NCBI GenBank assembly: GCA_026707325.1
Contig: JAPOXA010000037.1
Coordinates: 1-64,000, forward strand
Length of the DNA stretch: 64,000 nt
Source: Acidobacteriota bacterium
GTDB lineage: Bacteria > Acidobacteriota > Thermoanaerobaculia > Multivoradales > Multivoraceae
Direction of reading: 5' to 3'
This document shows, piece by piece, positions 51,216 through 64,000 of the stretch (position 1 is the stretch's first letter; every line of letters starts with the position of its first letter). The translations under genes and the position numbers were made by a program. The notes below the pieces were generated by a model. The model saw only the letters and a program-made list of their open reading frames with translations, did not search any database and had not been told where the DNA came from.

Positions 51216-51742
51216 TCGCCTGGCGCAACGCGGACCCCCGCTTCCCGTTCCTCTGGGAGGAGGGCGGCTCGCAGCCGGCTGCCCGGTGGCACGCTGGAGG
51301 TGAAGGACCGGTGCAGTACCTCAGCGATACGCCCGACGGTGCGTGGGCCGAGTTCCTGCGACACGAGGATCTCCGCGATCCCGAAGAGCTGTCCTGCGTA
51401 CGCCGGTCGTTATGGGCTGTCGACATCGGCTCGGAACATCTGGCCCGCGCCGAATTGCCCGCGGAGACCCAGACCGGCGACGCCGGGTCTTACTCCGCGT
51501 GCAGGGAAGAGGCCCGCCGCTTGCGGTCGGCAGGGTCTTCCGGTCTCACGGCGCGATCAGCCGCGCTGTTGCCGGGCACCGCCGGAGGATGGCGCGTCGA
51601 CGCGGGCCTGCGACCGGGCGCTGAACGCGACGGTCAGACGATTGTCCTGTTCGGCGGAAGGCCGGACCTGACCGGGTGGCGGGCGGTGTTCGAGGGGCGG
51701 CCGGACGAGACGCTGCTGGCTGCCGTCCGCTATCTGAGCTAG
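51212..51742 (+). CDS. RES-domain toxin (NAD-consuming type)
   Basis: 176 residues from GTG 51212. RES features are the Arg in AARWHAGGEG, YLSDTPDGAWAEFLRHE with the Tyr and Glu, and a late Ser region. RES toxins such as MbcT and ParT break down or transfer NAD+. The pair order antitoxin-toxin and the overlap are typical. A longer open frame upstream lies inside the antitoxin gene and is not used. Confidence 0.85.
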   Translation: MIAWRNADPRFPFLWEEGGSQPAARWHAGGEGPVQYLSDTPDGAWAEFLRHEDLRDPEELSCVRRSLWAVDIGSEHLARAELPAETQTGDAGSYSACREEARRLRSAGSSGLTARSAALLPGTAGGWRVDAGLRPGAERDGQTIVLFGGRPDLTGWRAVFEGRPDETLLAAVRYLS

Positions 51743-56722
<4,980 letters not shown>

Positions 56723-56866
56723 GCGGGAATCCACCGGCGCCGGAACCGGTTGAAGCCAGTGTTCCTCCCCGTGTTCGTCCCAGATGGAAACCCCGCGAAA
56801 CCCGCGAGAATGCTAGAATCCCCGCGCTTTTCCCTCGCCCGCACGTCACGGGTGGAGGCTTGGCCT

Positions 56867-59398
56867 ATGCCTGCCCATCGTCTCATCGACAAGTTTCTCT
56901 CTACCTCTGGGTGCGCGGGTCCTCTGACCCGCTGCCGCCGCAGGCGGCGTCAACTCGCCGGGCGAAGCCCGTCAATTCTGGCCGCCATCGCGCTCCTCAT
57001 CGCCCCCGCCGCACACGCCCTCGTCTACGTCATGCCCACCGACGAGGCGATGGTCGACCGTTCGCCCGTCATCGTCTTCGGCGAGATCATCGCCGCCGAA
57101 CCGGCGCCGGTGGAAGGCATCCCGTCGACCGACTTCATGTTCCAGGTCGAGGACGTGCTGAAGGGCTTCGTTCCCGGCGGCACGATCGTCGTGCGCCAGC
57201 CGGGTGGCATCGGCGCCGGCGGTCTGGCGGCGCGGGTCATGGGCCTCCCCGGTCTCGTCGAGGGGGACCGCATGCTGCTGTTCCTCGACCCGGTCGAGGG
57301 CGTCTATCGCACCGTCGAACTCGCGCTCGGCATGTTCTTCGAGGTCCAGGCCGGCGGCCGGACGCTGCTGATGCGCGACTCGTCGCTACATGGAGTGGGG
57401 CCGGTATCGGGCGACGCCCGGTCGAGCGAGCGCGTTCGGGCGAGCCTGCCGCGCCACGCGGAACCCTTCCGGCGGTGGATCGCTGACCACGCGGCCGGCC
57501 GGGAGCAGCCGGCGGACTACTTCGCGGCCGACCTGGGCCAGGGCCCGGTGGCGGTCGCGTCTCCCTACAACCTGACGCGCGCCCCGGCCAGTTGCGAGCG
57601 GCCCGGGACCCGGTTGCGCTGGCGCAGCTTCGACCGGGGCGAAAGCGTCGGCATGGTGGTTCAGGCGAGCGGTCAGCCGGGCGCCCCGGGCGGGGGCCGA
57701 TCCTCGGTGCTGGCCGGCATGCGCGCCTGGAACGGGGATCCCAGGAGCCGGGCGCATCTGGTCCAGAGCGGCTTCACGAACGAAGAGTTCACGCTGGCGC
57801 CGAACGGCGAGAACTCGATCGGCTTCGAGGACCCGCAGGACCAGATTCTGGGCTCGTACGATCCGCAGGTGGGCGGCATCCTCGCGATCACCGCCGCGTA
57901 CTTCTACTGCGGCCCGTCAGACCCGCCCCACGCGGTGCCGCGAGGCGGTCGCGCGGAGGCCTATGAGATCGTCGAGGCGAACATCGCCACGCAGGACGGC
58001 TACCGCGAGTGGCTTGCCCTGAACGCGAACCCGCGGCGGGCTCACGACGAGATCATGACCCACGAGCTCGGTCACGCCCTGGGCATCGGCCACTCCTGCG
58101 CCGACGATGACAGCGGCCCCTGCAACGACCTGACCGGTGAGGCGATCATGCGCGCGCTCGCCCACGGCGACGGCCGGGGCGGGGCGCTCAACCGCGACGA
58201 CCGGAACGCGGTGCGTTTTCTCTACCCCCTGACCGGCCCCGTGGGTCCGGTGGGGCCGGCCGCGCCAACCGGCCTGACAATCACGGACATCAAGCAGACG
58301 GAACTGACGCTCCGCTGGCAGGACCGCTCCGGCAACGAGACCGGCTTCGAGATCCACGAGCGGATGGTCGACACCGACTTCATGCGCATAAGGACCCTGC
58401 CGCCGAACACCACGTCGGTCGTCATCGAGAACATCCCGCCCGCCACCTTCCGCGCCTACCAGATCATCGCCACGAACAACCGCGGCAAGTCGAGCCCCAC
58501 TTCCGAAGAGGGCGCCACCACGCTCGCCGAGGTCGAGGAGTGCATGGACGACGCCGACACGGTCTGCCTGAACCAGGGCCGCTTCCGCGTCGAGCTCGAA
58601 TGGGAGTCGGCGGACGAACATGGCGCGGGCGCCGCCGTGTCGCTGACCAACGACACCGGCTACCTCTGGTTCTTCAACGCGGACAACGTCGAGGTCGTGG
58701 TCAAGGTGCTCGACGGTTGCGCCCTCAACCAGCGCTACTGGGTGTTCGCCGGCGGGCTGACCGACGTCAAGGCCGTCATGAAGGTGATCGACTCGCAGAC
58801 CGGCGTGGCGGCCACCTACTACAACCCGCCGGGCACGGCCTTCCAGCCGGTCCAGGACCAGGAGACCTTCGCCGTCTGTCGGCAGGGCGCCAACCTCTAC
58901 GGCGAGAGCCGGTACCTGCTCGGGGAAGAGGAGATGGAGGCGTTGCGCGGCGGCATGGACCTCGCGGCGGCCGCCGTCCCTGCCGGACCCGGCTTCGAAC
59001 TGCCGTTGCCGTTCCAGGTGGCGCAGGCCCAGGACGGCGGCGGCGGTTGCGTGCCCGACGAACGGACCCTTTGCCTCGAGAACGGCCGCTACGCGGTCCG
59101 CGCCGCTTGGGAGAAGCCGGACGGCGAAACCGGCGACGCCGTCGCCTGGCCGTTGACCGGAGACACGGGCCTCTACTGGTTTTTCGCTCCGAGCAACGTC
59201 GAGATGGTGCTCAAGGTCCTCGACGGCTGCGCCTTGAACGGCCACCGCTGGGTGTTCGCGGGCGGCCTGACGGATGTCGGCGTGACGATGACCGTCGCCG
59301 ACACCGAGACGGGCGAGGAGCGGGCCTACGAGAACCCCGCGGGCACACACTTCGTGCCCGTGCAGGACAAGAAGGCGTTCTCCTGCTCAGCGCCTTAG
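56867..59398 (+). CDS. Exported HExxH metalloprotease with FN3 and two C-terminal LWFF modules
   Basis: 843 residues from ATG 56867, with GGTGGAGG upstream. Residues 14-36 ([19 protein letters not shown]) come from a palindromic repeat and give an Arg-rich front to the following hydrophobic core (ILAAIALLIAPAAHA). A domain of about 180 residues with VYVMPTDEAMVDRSPVIVFGEI comes next. The zincin site is HELGHALGIGH near 399, followed by a met-turn region, then FN3 (about 465-555). Two copies of a 110-residue module follow, each with DTG-LYWFF, VLDGCALN and WVFAGGLTDV. It probably cleaves protein outside the cell. Confidence 0.85.
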   Translation: MPAHRLIDKFLSTSGCAGPLTRCRRRRRQLAGRSPSILAAIALLIAPAAHALVYVMPTDEAMVDRSPVIVFGEIIAAEPAPVEGIPSTDFMFQVEDVLKGFVPGGTIVVRQPGGIGAGGLAARVMGLPGLVEGDRMLLFLDPVEGVYRTVELALGMFFEVQAGGRTLLMRDSSLHGVGPVSGDARSSERVRASLPRHAEPFRRWIADHAAGREQPADYFAADLGQGPVAVASPYNLTRAPASCERPGTRLRWRSFDRGESVGMVVQASGQPGAPGGGRSSVLAGMRAWNGDPRSRAHLVQSGFTNEEFTLAPNGENSIGFEDPQDQILGSYDPQVGGILAITAAYFYCGPSDPPHAVPRGGRAEAYEIVEANIATQDGYREWLALNANPRRAHDEIMTHELGHALGIGHSCADDDSGPCNDLTGEAIMRALAHGDGRGGALNRDDRNAVRFLYPLTGPVGPVGPAAPTGLTITDIKQTELTLRWQDRSGNETGFEIHERMVDTDFMRIRTLPPNTTSVVIENIPPATFRAYQIIATNNRGKSSPTSEEGATTLAEVEECMDDADTVCLNQGRFRVELEWESADEHGAGAAVSLTNDTGYLWFFNADNVEVVVKVLDGCALNQRYWVFAGGLTDVKAVMKVIDSQTGVAATYYNPPGTAFQPVQDQETFAVCRQGANLYGESRYLLGEEEMEALRGGMDLAAAAVPAGPGFELPLPFQVAQAQDGGGGCVPDERTLCLENGRYAVRAAWEKPDGETGDAVAWPLTGDTGLYWFFAPSNVEMVLKVLDGCALNGHRWVFAGGLTDVGVTMTVADTETGEERAYENPAGTHFVPVQDKKAFSCSAP
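56907..56973. repeat. Palindromic element at the 5' end of the metalloprotease gene
   Basis: CTGGGTGCGCGGGTC-CTCT-GACCCG, GCCGCC-GCA-GGCGGC, then CGGGC-GAA-GCCCG. It lies inside the coding sequence between the start and the signal-peptide core. Confidence 0.88.
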
Positions 59399-59505
59399 CC
59401 AACTTGTCGGTGCGCCAACTGTCGGTGGCCGGCCTCTTACCGGCTTCTGCCTTCGGCAACGCCACCCGGCGACTGCTCTGATTTGCATTCGTCTATGCGT
59501 TGGGC

Positions 59506-59540
59506 GTAACCTACTGGAACGTATGGATTCTCCAGGTTAC
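59506..59540 (+). other. Leader hairpin before the exported protein gene
   Basis: GTAACCT (59506-59512) and AGGTTAC (59534-59540) with a 21-nt loop, 30 bp before the start. It may be a regulatory hairpin or chance. The rest of the gap, 59399-59505, has a decayed repeat-like GGCCGGCC/ACCGGC stretch. Confidence 0.3.
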
Positions 59541-59570
59541 ACCGGGTTGCCTCACCGAAAGGGGAACATC

Positions 59571-60869
59571 ATGAGACTGAGCCGCCGTCCCACACGACAT
59601 CTCATCTGCCTGGCGAGCCTGCTGGCCTTCGTTTCGACGCCGCTCCTGGCCCAGACGGGCATCGACCTGCTGGACGCGGACCAGATCCGGCGAGCCATCG
59701 AGTCGCCTGGCGGGCCGGAGCGGACGGTGACCGTCCGCGCCATGCTGGACCAGGGCCCCGACAGCGTCATCCAGGCGACCCACGTCAGGGACCGCCTCAG
59801 GTACGACGATGGAGAGTTCGAGAATTTTGCACAGGGCGGCTTCTCGCAACTGAATCTGGGGAGCGGCAGGGTGGAGGTGGCTCAGCGCTTCGTGGTGTCT
59901 GCGGACAGCGCCGTGGTCTCCGCCCAAGTGTGCTTCAAGCGGCGTGCGGACGACCCGAACAGGGCTGCGGACTTCTTGCTGCATTTCTACGCCGACGAGG
60001 ACGACGACGGCGTCAAGAACCCGGGGCGTCGGCGGGGGCTGACCTACGTCGTGAAGGAGGACATCACGACCGCCGGGGCTGTCAGGTGCATGCTCTTGAG
60101 AGGACACCTCGTCGGCAAGCCGCTCGACAAAGGGGTGCATTGGGTCGCGGTCGATTGGGACACGCAGTTGCGGAAGAGTCTCGGCGAAGACCACTACACG
60201 TCCGACGACGAAGCGGTGTTCAACGACAGGACCAAGCAGGTCGACCATGCGACGGAAGTGAGGTATCGCCAGGTTCCGCCCGAACCGGAGGCCCAATACG
60301 AAGGATGGCTGGATCCCCGCAGTGGCGACCGCACCCAGACCGCGAGCGGCCTCAAGGCGGTCGGCATTCGCCTGTTGGTCGAGAGGACGCACGCAGCCGA
60401 GCCTGACCCGACCCCCGACCCGACCCCCGATCCCGAGCCCGATCCCGAGCCCGATCCCGAACCAGAAGACGATGTCCGTCCTGGACCGCTGACCGCGCCG
60501 CCGCCGGGCGCCGGCTACTCGAACTGCATTCCGACGGTTTCCCGCCTCGTCTTCGACGGCGACTACCGGGTCAGCCTCTGCTACGAGACGGCTGACGGCA
60601 CCAAGGGCGAAGCACGCGCCGGCATCTACAAGTCCAGCCAGTCGGGTCTGCTTTGGTTCTTCGATTCGAACAACGCCGAGGTTTTGATCAAGGTGCTCGA
60701 CGGTTGCATGACCAACGGCCACCGCTGGGCGTTCATGGCGGCTGCGACCGACGTGGCCTTCAACCTCTACGTCACGGACGGCAAGAACCAGACCTGGTCG
60801 TACCACAACCAACAGGGCCAGAAGGCCTTGACTCAGACCGACAACATGGCTCTGAGGTGCAGCCCGTAG
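59571..60869 (+). CDS. Exported two-domain protein with C-terminal LWFF module
   Basis: 432 residues from ATG 59571 after GAAAGGGG. Signal peptide 1-28. The N-terminal domain (RYDDGEFENFAQGG, VSAQVCFKRRADD, VHWVAVDWDTQLRK) is like that of the next gene. A Pro-Asp/Glu linker of about 25 residues precedes the final 110 residues with CIPTVSRLVFDGDYRVSLCYET, SGLLWFFDSNNAEVLIKVLDGC and HRWAFMAAATDVAFNLYVTD. Unknown function; probably secreted or at the surface. Confidence 0.75.
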   Translation: MRLSRRPTRHLICLASLLAFVSTPLLAQTGIDLLDADQIRRAIESPGGPERTVTVRAMLDQGPDSVIQATHVRDRLRYDDGEFENFAQGGFSQLNLGSGRVEVAQRFVVSADSAVVSAQVCFKRRADDPNRAADFLLHFYADEDDDGVKNPGRRRGLTYVVKEDITTAGAVRCMLLRGHLVGKPLDKGVHWVAVDWDTQLRKSLGEDHYTSDDEAVFNDRTKQVDHATEVRYRQVPPEPEAQYEGWLDPRSGDRTQTASGLKAVGIRLLVERTHAAEPDPTPDPTPDPEPDPEPDPEPEDDVRPGPLTAPPPGAGYSNCIPTVSRLVFDGDYRVSLCYETADGTKGEARAGIYKSSQSGLLWFFDSNNAEVLIKVLDGCMTNGHRWAFMAAATDVAFNLYVTDGKNQTWSYHNQQGQKALTQTDNMALRCSP

Positions 60870-60983
60870 GGGCGTAGGCGGCCTCCGCCAAATCGTCGCC
60901 GTCCTTCGGCCGGCGGCGACTCAAGCCGGGTCTCGCCGCTCCGCGGCGATTCCCGGAGCGGGTCAGAGGACCCGCGCACCCAG
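60868..60983. repeat. Palindromic element, copy lacking its left end
   Basis: GTAGGCGGCC, GCCGTCC-TTC-GGCCGGCGGC, CGCCGC-TCC-GCGGCG, then right terminal repeat CGGGTC-AGAG-GACCCGCGCACCCAG. The left arm is absent; the gene's stop abuts the core. Confidence 0.85.
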
Positions 60984-61031
60984 CAGACCTGCTGCGGTAG
61001 TGGCTCTTCCGACCTGCCGTCTCTGCTTCCG

Positions 61032-61108
61032 CTGGGTGCGCGGGTCTTCTGACCCGCCGCCGTAGGCGGCTTCGAGTCGCCGGCCGCAGGCCGACCTTAT
61101 CTTCTCCT
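61032..61108. repeat. Palindromic element, left-end copy
   Basis: CTGGGTGCGCGGGTC-TTCT-GACCCG, GCCGCC-GTA-GGCGGC and GCCGGCCGCAGGCCG; no right end. With the 60868 copy it takes up most of the 344-bp gap to the next gene. Confidence 0.88.
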
Positions 61109-61141
61109 CCCCGTCCGCCCGCTACGATACGCGGGGTCGTC

Positions 61142-61156
61142 TGGCACGTCTCTTGC
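61142..61156 (+). promoter_or_regulatory. Sigma-54-type promoter (-24/-12)
   Basis: TGGCACG-TCTC-TTGC matches the TGGCACN5TTGC consensus, with GG at 61143 and GC at 61155, 12 bp apart. The ATG is at 61214, with AAAGGAGG near 61198. An NtrC-type activator is in the window at 49123-50508. Confidence 0.7.
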
Positions 61157-61213
61157 GGATGATTCCCTGCCGCAGGGGTGCTCGTTCACAGACGATCAAA
61201 GGAGGAATCGCCC

Positions 61214-62428
61214 ATGCGGTCTCGGACTCTTGTTTCCGGTTGCCTCGCTTCCCTGGCCGCGACCTTCATCTTCGCTCCGCCGATCGCCGCCCAAGCGGGC
61301 CGTGACCTGTTGCTGCCCGAGCCGAGGGCGGAGATCAAGGCCGAGCGTCTGAGCCTCGTTGAGTACTCGGACGTCGTACGCGTCACGGCCCGCGGCCGCG
61401 GCGGAGCGTCCGTCGACCAGGCAGCCACCGGCGTACGCCAGCCGGCCAGAGAGGTCTACCGGTACGACGACGACAGCTTCGAGAACTTCTTCCGCCTCGA
61501 GCAGCAGAGCACGGGCGACTTCGCGTACGAGATGGAGTTCGCTCAGCGGTTTCGGTTGCCGGAGGCGGGGACCGTCGAGTACGTGCAGGCCTGCATCGCG
61601 CGGTCGGGGGACGACACGAGCAGCGATGCCGGCTTCTCCCTGACGTTCTACCGCGGCGCCGGGACCACTCCCCGGACCGAGGTTGAGAGCTTCAACGTGG
61701 CGAACGCGCGGATTCCGGATGCGGCAACGTACATCTGCTTCGAGATCGGCGGCGACGTGGAGGACCTCGAGTTGAACAGCGGAGATGTATGGGTTGCCGT
61801 TTCGTGGCTCCGCGGTACGCCGTCTTCGAACACGAAGCTCCTGGCGGCTGACGAGGACGGCTCGGGCGGACGGCGGGCGTTCCGGGCTCGCCCGAACGAA
61901 ACTGCCGAATGGAACTCCTGGCAGGCCGACACGGACTCTGGCGTCTACGGCATCCGCCTCGCTGTCAACCACCCCCATCCCGACCCGACCCCCGATCCGC
62001 AACCCGACCCGGACCCCACGCCCGATCCAGGCCCCGATCCGGACCCCGACGCCGGCCCGCCGACCGGCGAGGGCTACACCGACTGCGTCCCGCAAACGAC
62101 GCCGCTCGTCTTCGATGGCGGCTACAACGTCCGCATGTGCTACGAGACGAGCGAGGGCACCATCGGCGAGGGCAAGGCCGGCATCTGGGCCTCCGGCCAG
62201 TCGGGTCTGCTCTGGTTCTTCACCCGGGACAACGCCGAAGTGCTGATCAAGGTGCTGGACGGCTGCGACTTCAACAATCACCGCTGGGTGTACGTGGCGC
62301 CGGTGACCGACCTCGCCTTCAACCTCTACGTCGTCGACAGCCAGCGAAACGCCTGGTCCCACCACAACCGGCAGGGAGACACCGCGTCCACCAGGAGTGA
62401 CAACGAGGCCTTTCGTTGCAGCAACTAG
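61214..62428 (+). CDS. Exported two-domain protein with C-terminal LWFF module, paralogue
   Basis: 404 residues from ATG 61214. Signal peptide 1-26. The N-terminal domain (RYDDDSFENFFRLE, FAQRFRLPEAGTVEYVQACIARSG, DVWVAVSWLRG) is a divergent copy of that at 59571. The DPTPDPQPDPDPTPDP linker and the final module (CVPQTTPLVFDGGYNVRMCYET, SGLLWFFTRDNAEVLIKVLDGC) follow. Probably under sigma-54 control. Confidence 0.78.
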   Translation: MRSRTLVSGCLASLAATFIFAPPIAAQAGRDLLLPEPRAEIKAERLSLVEYSDVVRVTARGRGGASVDQAATGVRQPAREVYRYDDDSFENFFRLEQQSTGDFAYEMEFAQRFRLPEAGTVEYVQACIARSGDDTSSDAGFSLTFYRGAGTTPRTEVESFNVANARIPDAATYICFEIGGDVEDLELNSGDVWVAVSWLRGTPSSNTKLLAADEDGSGGRRAFRARPNETAEWNSWQADTDSGVYGIRLAVNHPHPDPTPDPQPDPDPTPDPGPDPDPDAGPPTGEGYTDCVPQTTPLVFDGGYNVRMCYETSEGTIGEGKAGIWASGQSGLLWFFTRDNAEVLIKVLDGCDFNNHRWVYVAPVTDLAFNLYVVDSQRNAWSHHNRQGDTASTRSDNEAFRCSN

Positions 62429-62466
62429 GCGGCCGCCAGGCCGCCACTGCGTTCCGGTGCGCCGGT

Positions 62467-62540
62467 CGGTGCGCGGGTCTTCTGACCCGCTGCCGCCGTA
62501 GGCGGCTGACGAGGCGCGCCGGCCGCCAGGCCGGCTCCTT
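62467..62540. repeat. Palindromic element fused to a metalloprotease start
   Basis: CGGTGCGCGGGTC-TTCT-GACCCG, GCCGCC-GTA-GGCGGC, and GCCGGCC-GCCA-GGCCGGC. Ends at the TTG start of the next gene. Confidence 0.88.
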
Positions 62541-64000
62541 GTTGGCCGCCGCCCTCCTAACCGCCCCGGCCGCAGCGATCGTCTACGTCCTCCCCACCGA
62601 CGACTCCATGGTCGAGCGCTCCGGGACGATCGTCTTCGGCGAGGTCCTCTCCGCGTCCACTGGCTTCCGTGACGGCTCGGCGTTCACGGAGTACACGTTC
62701 GAAGTCGAAGAAGTCCTCAAGGGCTTCGTCCCGGGCGGCACGATCATCGTGCGGCAGCCCGGCGGCCGGCTTCCCGGCGGCATCGCAATGCGGGTCCAGG
62801 GCCTCCCGATGCTGGCCGAGGGGGACCGGGTGCTGCTCTTCCTCGACCCTCTGGCCGACGCCTACCGCCCGGTCGAGCTCGCCCTCGGCGTCTTCTTCGA
62901 GGTCCGGACCGCCCGGGGCCCGTTGCTGATCCGGGAACCGTCGCTTGACGGTGAGGTGACCCTGCCCGGCGACCCCGCGGCCGCGGACCGCGCTCGCGCC
63001 CGGCTGCCGCGCGATTCCTCCGCCTTCCGGCGCTGGATCGCGGCCCGCGCGACGGGCGTCGAGCGCTCCGCCGACTACTTCCTGGTCGATCCGCCGGAAG
63101 GCCCCATCGCGGTCAGGTCGCCGTTCACGGCGACGCGAAGTCCGGACGACTGCTTCCACGACGGCCTGCCGCTTCGCTGGCGGGAGTTCGACAGCGGCGG
63201 GAGCGCTGGCTTCACCGTCCAGGCCGGCGGTCAGCCCGGGGTCCGGGGAGGCGGCCTGTCCCAGGTCCGCACCGCAATGCGGGCCTGGAACAACGTCTCC
63301 GCCAGCCGTGCCAACCTGGTCCTTCACGGCACCTCGAACCGGGACTTCTACAGCGACACTGTCGACGGCGTGAACTCGATCTCCTACGAGGATCCGTTCG
63401 ATGAGATCGAGGGGACGTTCCGGCCGAGTGCGGGTGGCGTCCTCGCCGTCACCCACAGCTTCTTCTACTGCGACGCCTCGCAGGTCCCTCACCCGATCCC
63501 GGGCAACCGCTCGGTCGAGGCGCTCGAGCTGATCGAGTCGAACATCACCACCCAGGACGGGTTCGAGGACTGGCTGGCGCGCTCGCCGCATCCTCGCGAG
63601 AGCCACGAGGAGATCATGGCTCACGAGCTGGGCCACGCGATCGGAATCGGCCATCCCTGCGGCGACATCGCCAGCGGGCCGTGCGACGAGGTCACCGGCG
63701 AGGCGCTGATGCGGGCGAGGGCCCACGGCGACGGCCGCGGGGCGCGGCTCAACAGCGACGATCGGGCCGCGGTACGGTTCCTGTACCCGGTTCCCGAGCC
63801 TGAGCCCGAGCCCGAGCCCGAGCCGGAGCCCGAACCGCCGCCCGAGCCCGACCGGACTCTCGGTCCGCTGCCGGATCCTCCTCAGGGGCCCGGCTACACC
63901 GACTGCCGTCCGGAGATGGCGTCCCTGGTGTTCGACGGAGGCTTCAAGGTCGCCGTGTGCTACGAGACGGCGAGCGGGGAAGTCGGCGAAGGCAAGGCCG
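62539..64000 (+). CDS. Exported HExxH metalloprotease, paralogue, cut by the window end
   Basis: The frame runs to the last base. Start uncertain: TTG 62539 or 62542 gives a short hydrophobic signal (LLAAALLTAPAAA); no ATG is in frame before it. Upstream, the open frame reads the repeat as [13 protein letters not shown], as in 56867-59398. VYVLPTDDSMVERSG and VLKGFVPGGTIIVRQPGG match that paralogue; the zinc motif HELGHAIGIGH is near residue 362. After it comes a Pro-Glu linker and then the start of an LWFF-type module (CRPEMASLVFDGGFKVAVCYET). Confidence 0.85.
   Translation, partial: MLAAALLTAPAAAIVYVLPTDDSMVERSGTIVFGEVLSASTGFRDGSAFTEYTFEVEEVLKGFVPGGTIIVRQPGGRLPGGIAMRVQGLPMLAEGDRVLLFLDPLADAYRPVELALGVFFEVRTARGPLLIREPSLDGEVTLPGDPAAADRARARLPRDSSAFRRWIAARATGVERSADYFLVDPPEGPIAVRSPFTATRSPDDCFHDGLPLRWREFDSGGSAGFTVQAGGQPGVRGGGLSQVRTAMRAWNNVSASRANLVLHGTSNRDFYSDTVDGVNSISYEDPFDEIEGTFRPSAGGVLAVTHSFFYCDASQVPHPIPGNRSVEALELIESNITTQDGFEDWLARSPHPRESHEEIMAHELGHAIGIGHPCGDIASGPCDEVTGEALMRARAHGDGRGARLNSDDRAAVRFLYPVPEPEPEPEPEPEPEPPPEPDRTLGPLPDPPQGPGYTDCRPEMASLVFDGGFKVAVCYETASGEVGEGKA

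Noticed and set aside
60400..62060. DPTPDP/DPEPDP runs as a DNA tandem repeat of interest
   Set aside because: They are coding linkers between domains in exported proteins; ordinary codon slippage explains them.

Overview
This is a high-GC chromosomal segment of a Gram-negative-type, LPS-making bacterium. A VWFA-related remnant typical of Acidobacteriota, C-terminal LWFF/KVLDGC secreted modules, sulfatases, a PQQ dehydrogenase and a DUF3604 protein point to Acidobacteriota, perhaps a Thermoanaerobaculia-like lineage. That placement is an inference from gene content. No prophage, insertion sequence or CRISPR array was seen. Most of the window is vertically inherited housekeeping DNA with short intergenic gaps.

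Layout. 0.3-9.1 kb: secreted or periplasmic catabolic enzymes (esterase with EF-hands, quinohemoprotein dehydrogenase, sulfatase, DUF3604 lipoprotein), an ATPase of the DUF4143 type and a broken PepSY gene. 9.1-14.1 kb: tRNA-Lys, purA, a membrane phosphodiesterase and a DUF4910 aminopeptidase-like gene. 14.1-21 kb: two decayed genes, a glycosyltransferase operon, an SDR gene across a perfect palindrome, and a second sulfatase-fold lipoprotein. 21-26.5 kb: two exported proteins (one SGNH hydrolase with a dockerin), a YchF-like GTPase, aat and a CadC-like regulator. 26.8-27.6 kb: a roughly 785-nt purine-rich, tetraloop-rich, apparently non-coding transcription unit on the minus strand, downstream of tRNA-Phe. 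28-36.2 kb: purH, a LolA-like gene and a KDO operon (kdsB-pyrG-kdsA-kdsD-kdsC). 36.4-43.1 kb: tatC/tatA, a CtpA-type protease, superoxide dismutase, tRNAs Val and Asp, rpmG, an ECF sigma factor, an ArsR-type regulator, a CAU-anticodon tRNA and tilS. 43.2-51.7 kb: ftsH, cdaA-cdaR-glmM (c-di-AMP synthesis and cell-wall precursor), pdxJ, an NtrC-type activator and a Xre/RES toxin-antitoxin pair. 51.7-56.7 kb: ligA, msbA and a DUF374 acyltransferase. 56.9-64 kb: four large exported proteins that share a C-terminal module; two are HExxH metalloproteases.

Two signals stand out. The first is the large structured RNA: promoter with a perfect -35, a 10-bp stem that closes the whole transcript, more than ten local hairpins including GNRA and UNCG loops, a 20-nt motif used twice, and a T7 tract at the 3' end. 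I could not assign it to RNase P, tmRNA, SRP, 6S, a group I/II intron or an rRNA. The second is a dispersed palindromic element of up to about 143 bp with long terminal inverted repeats. It has more than a dozen complete, partial or degenerate copies, and several lie in frame inside purH, glmM and two metalloprotease genes, recalling Rickettsia palindromic elements.

The envelope theme is strong: KDO synthesis, MsbA export, a DUF374 acyltransferase, LolA-like carrier, Tat, CtpA, FtsH and GlmM are all present in this one stretch.
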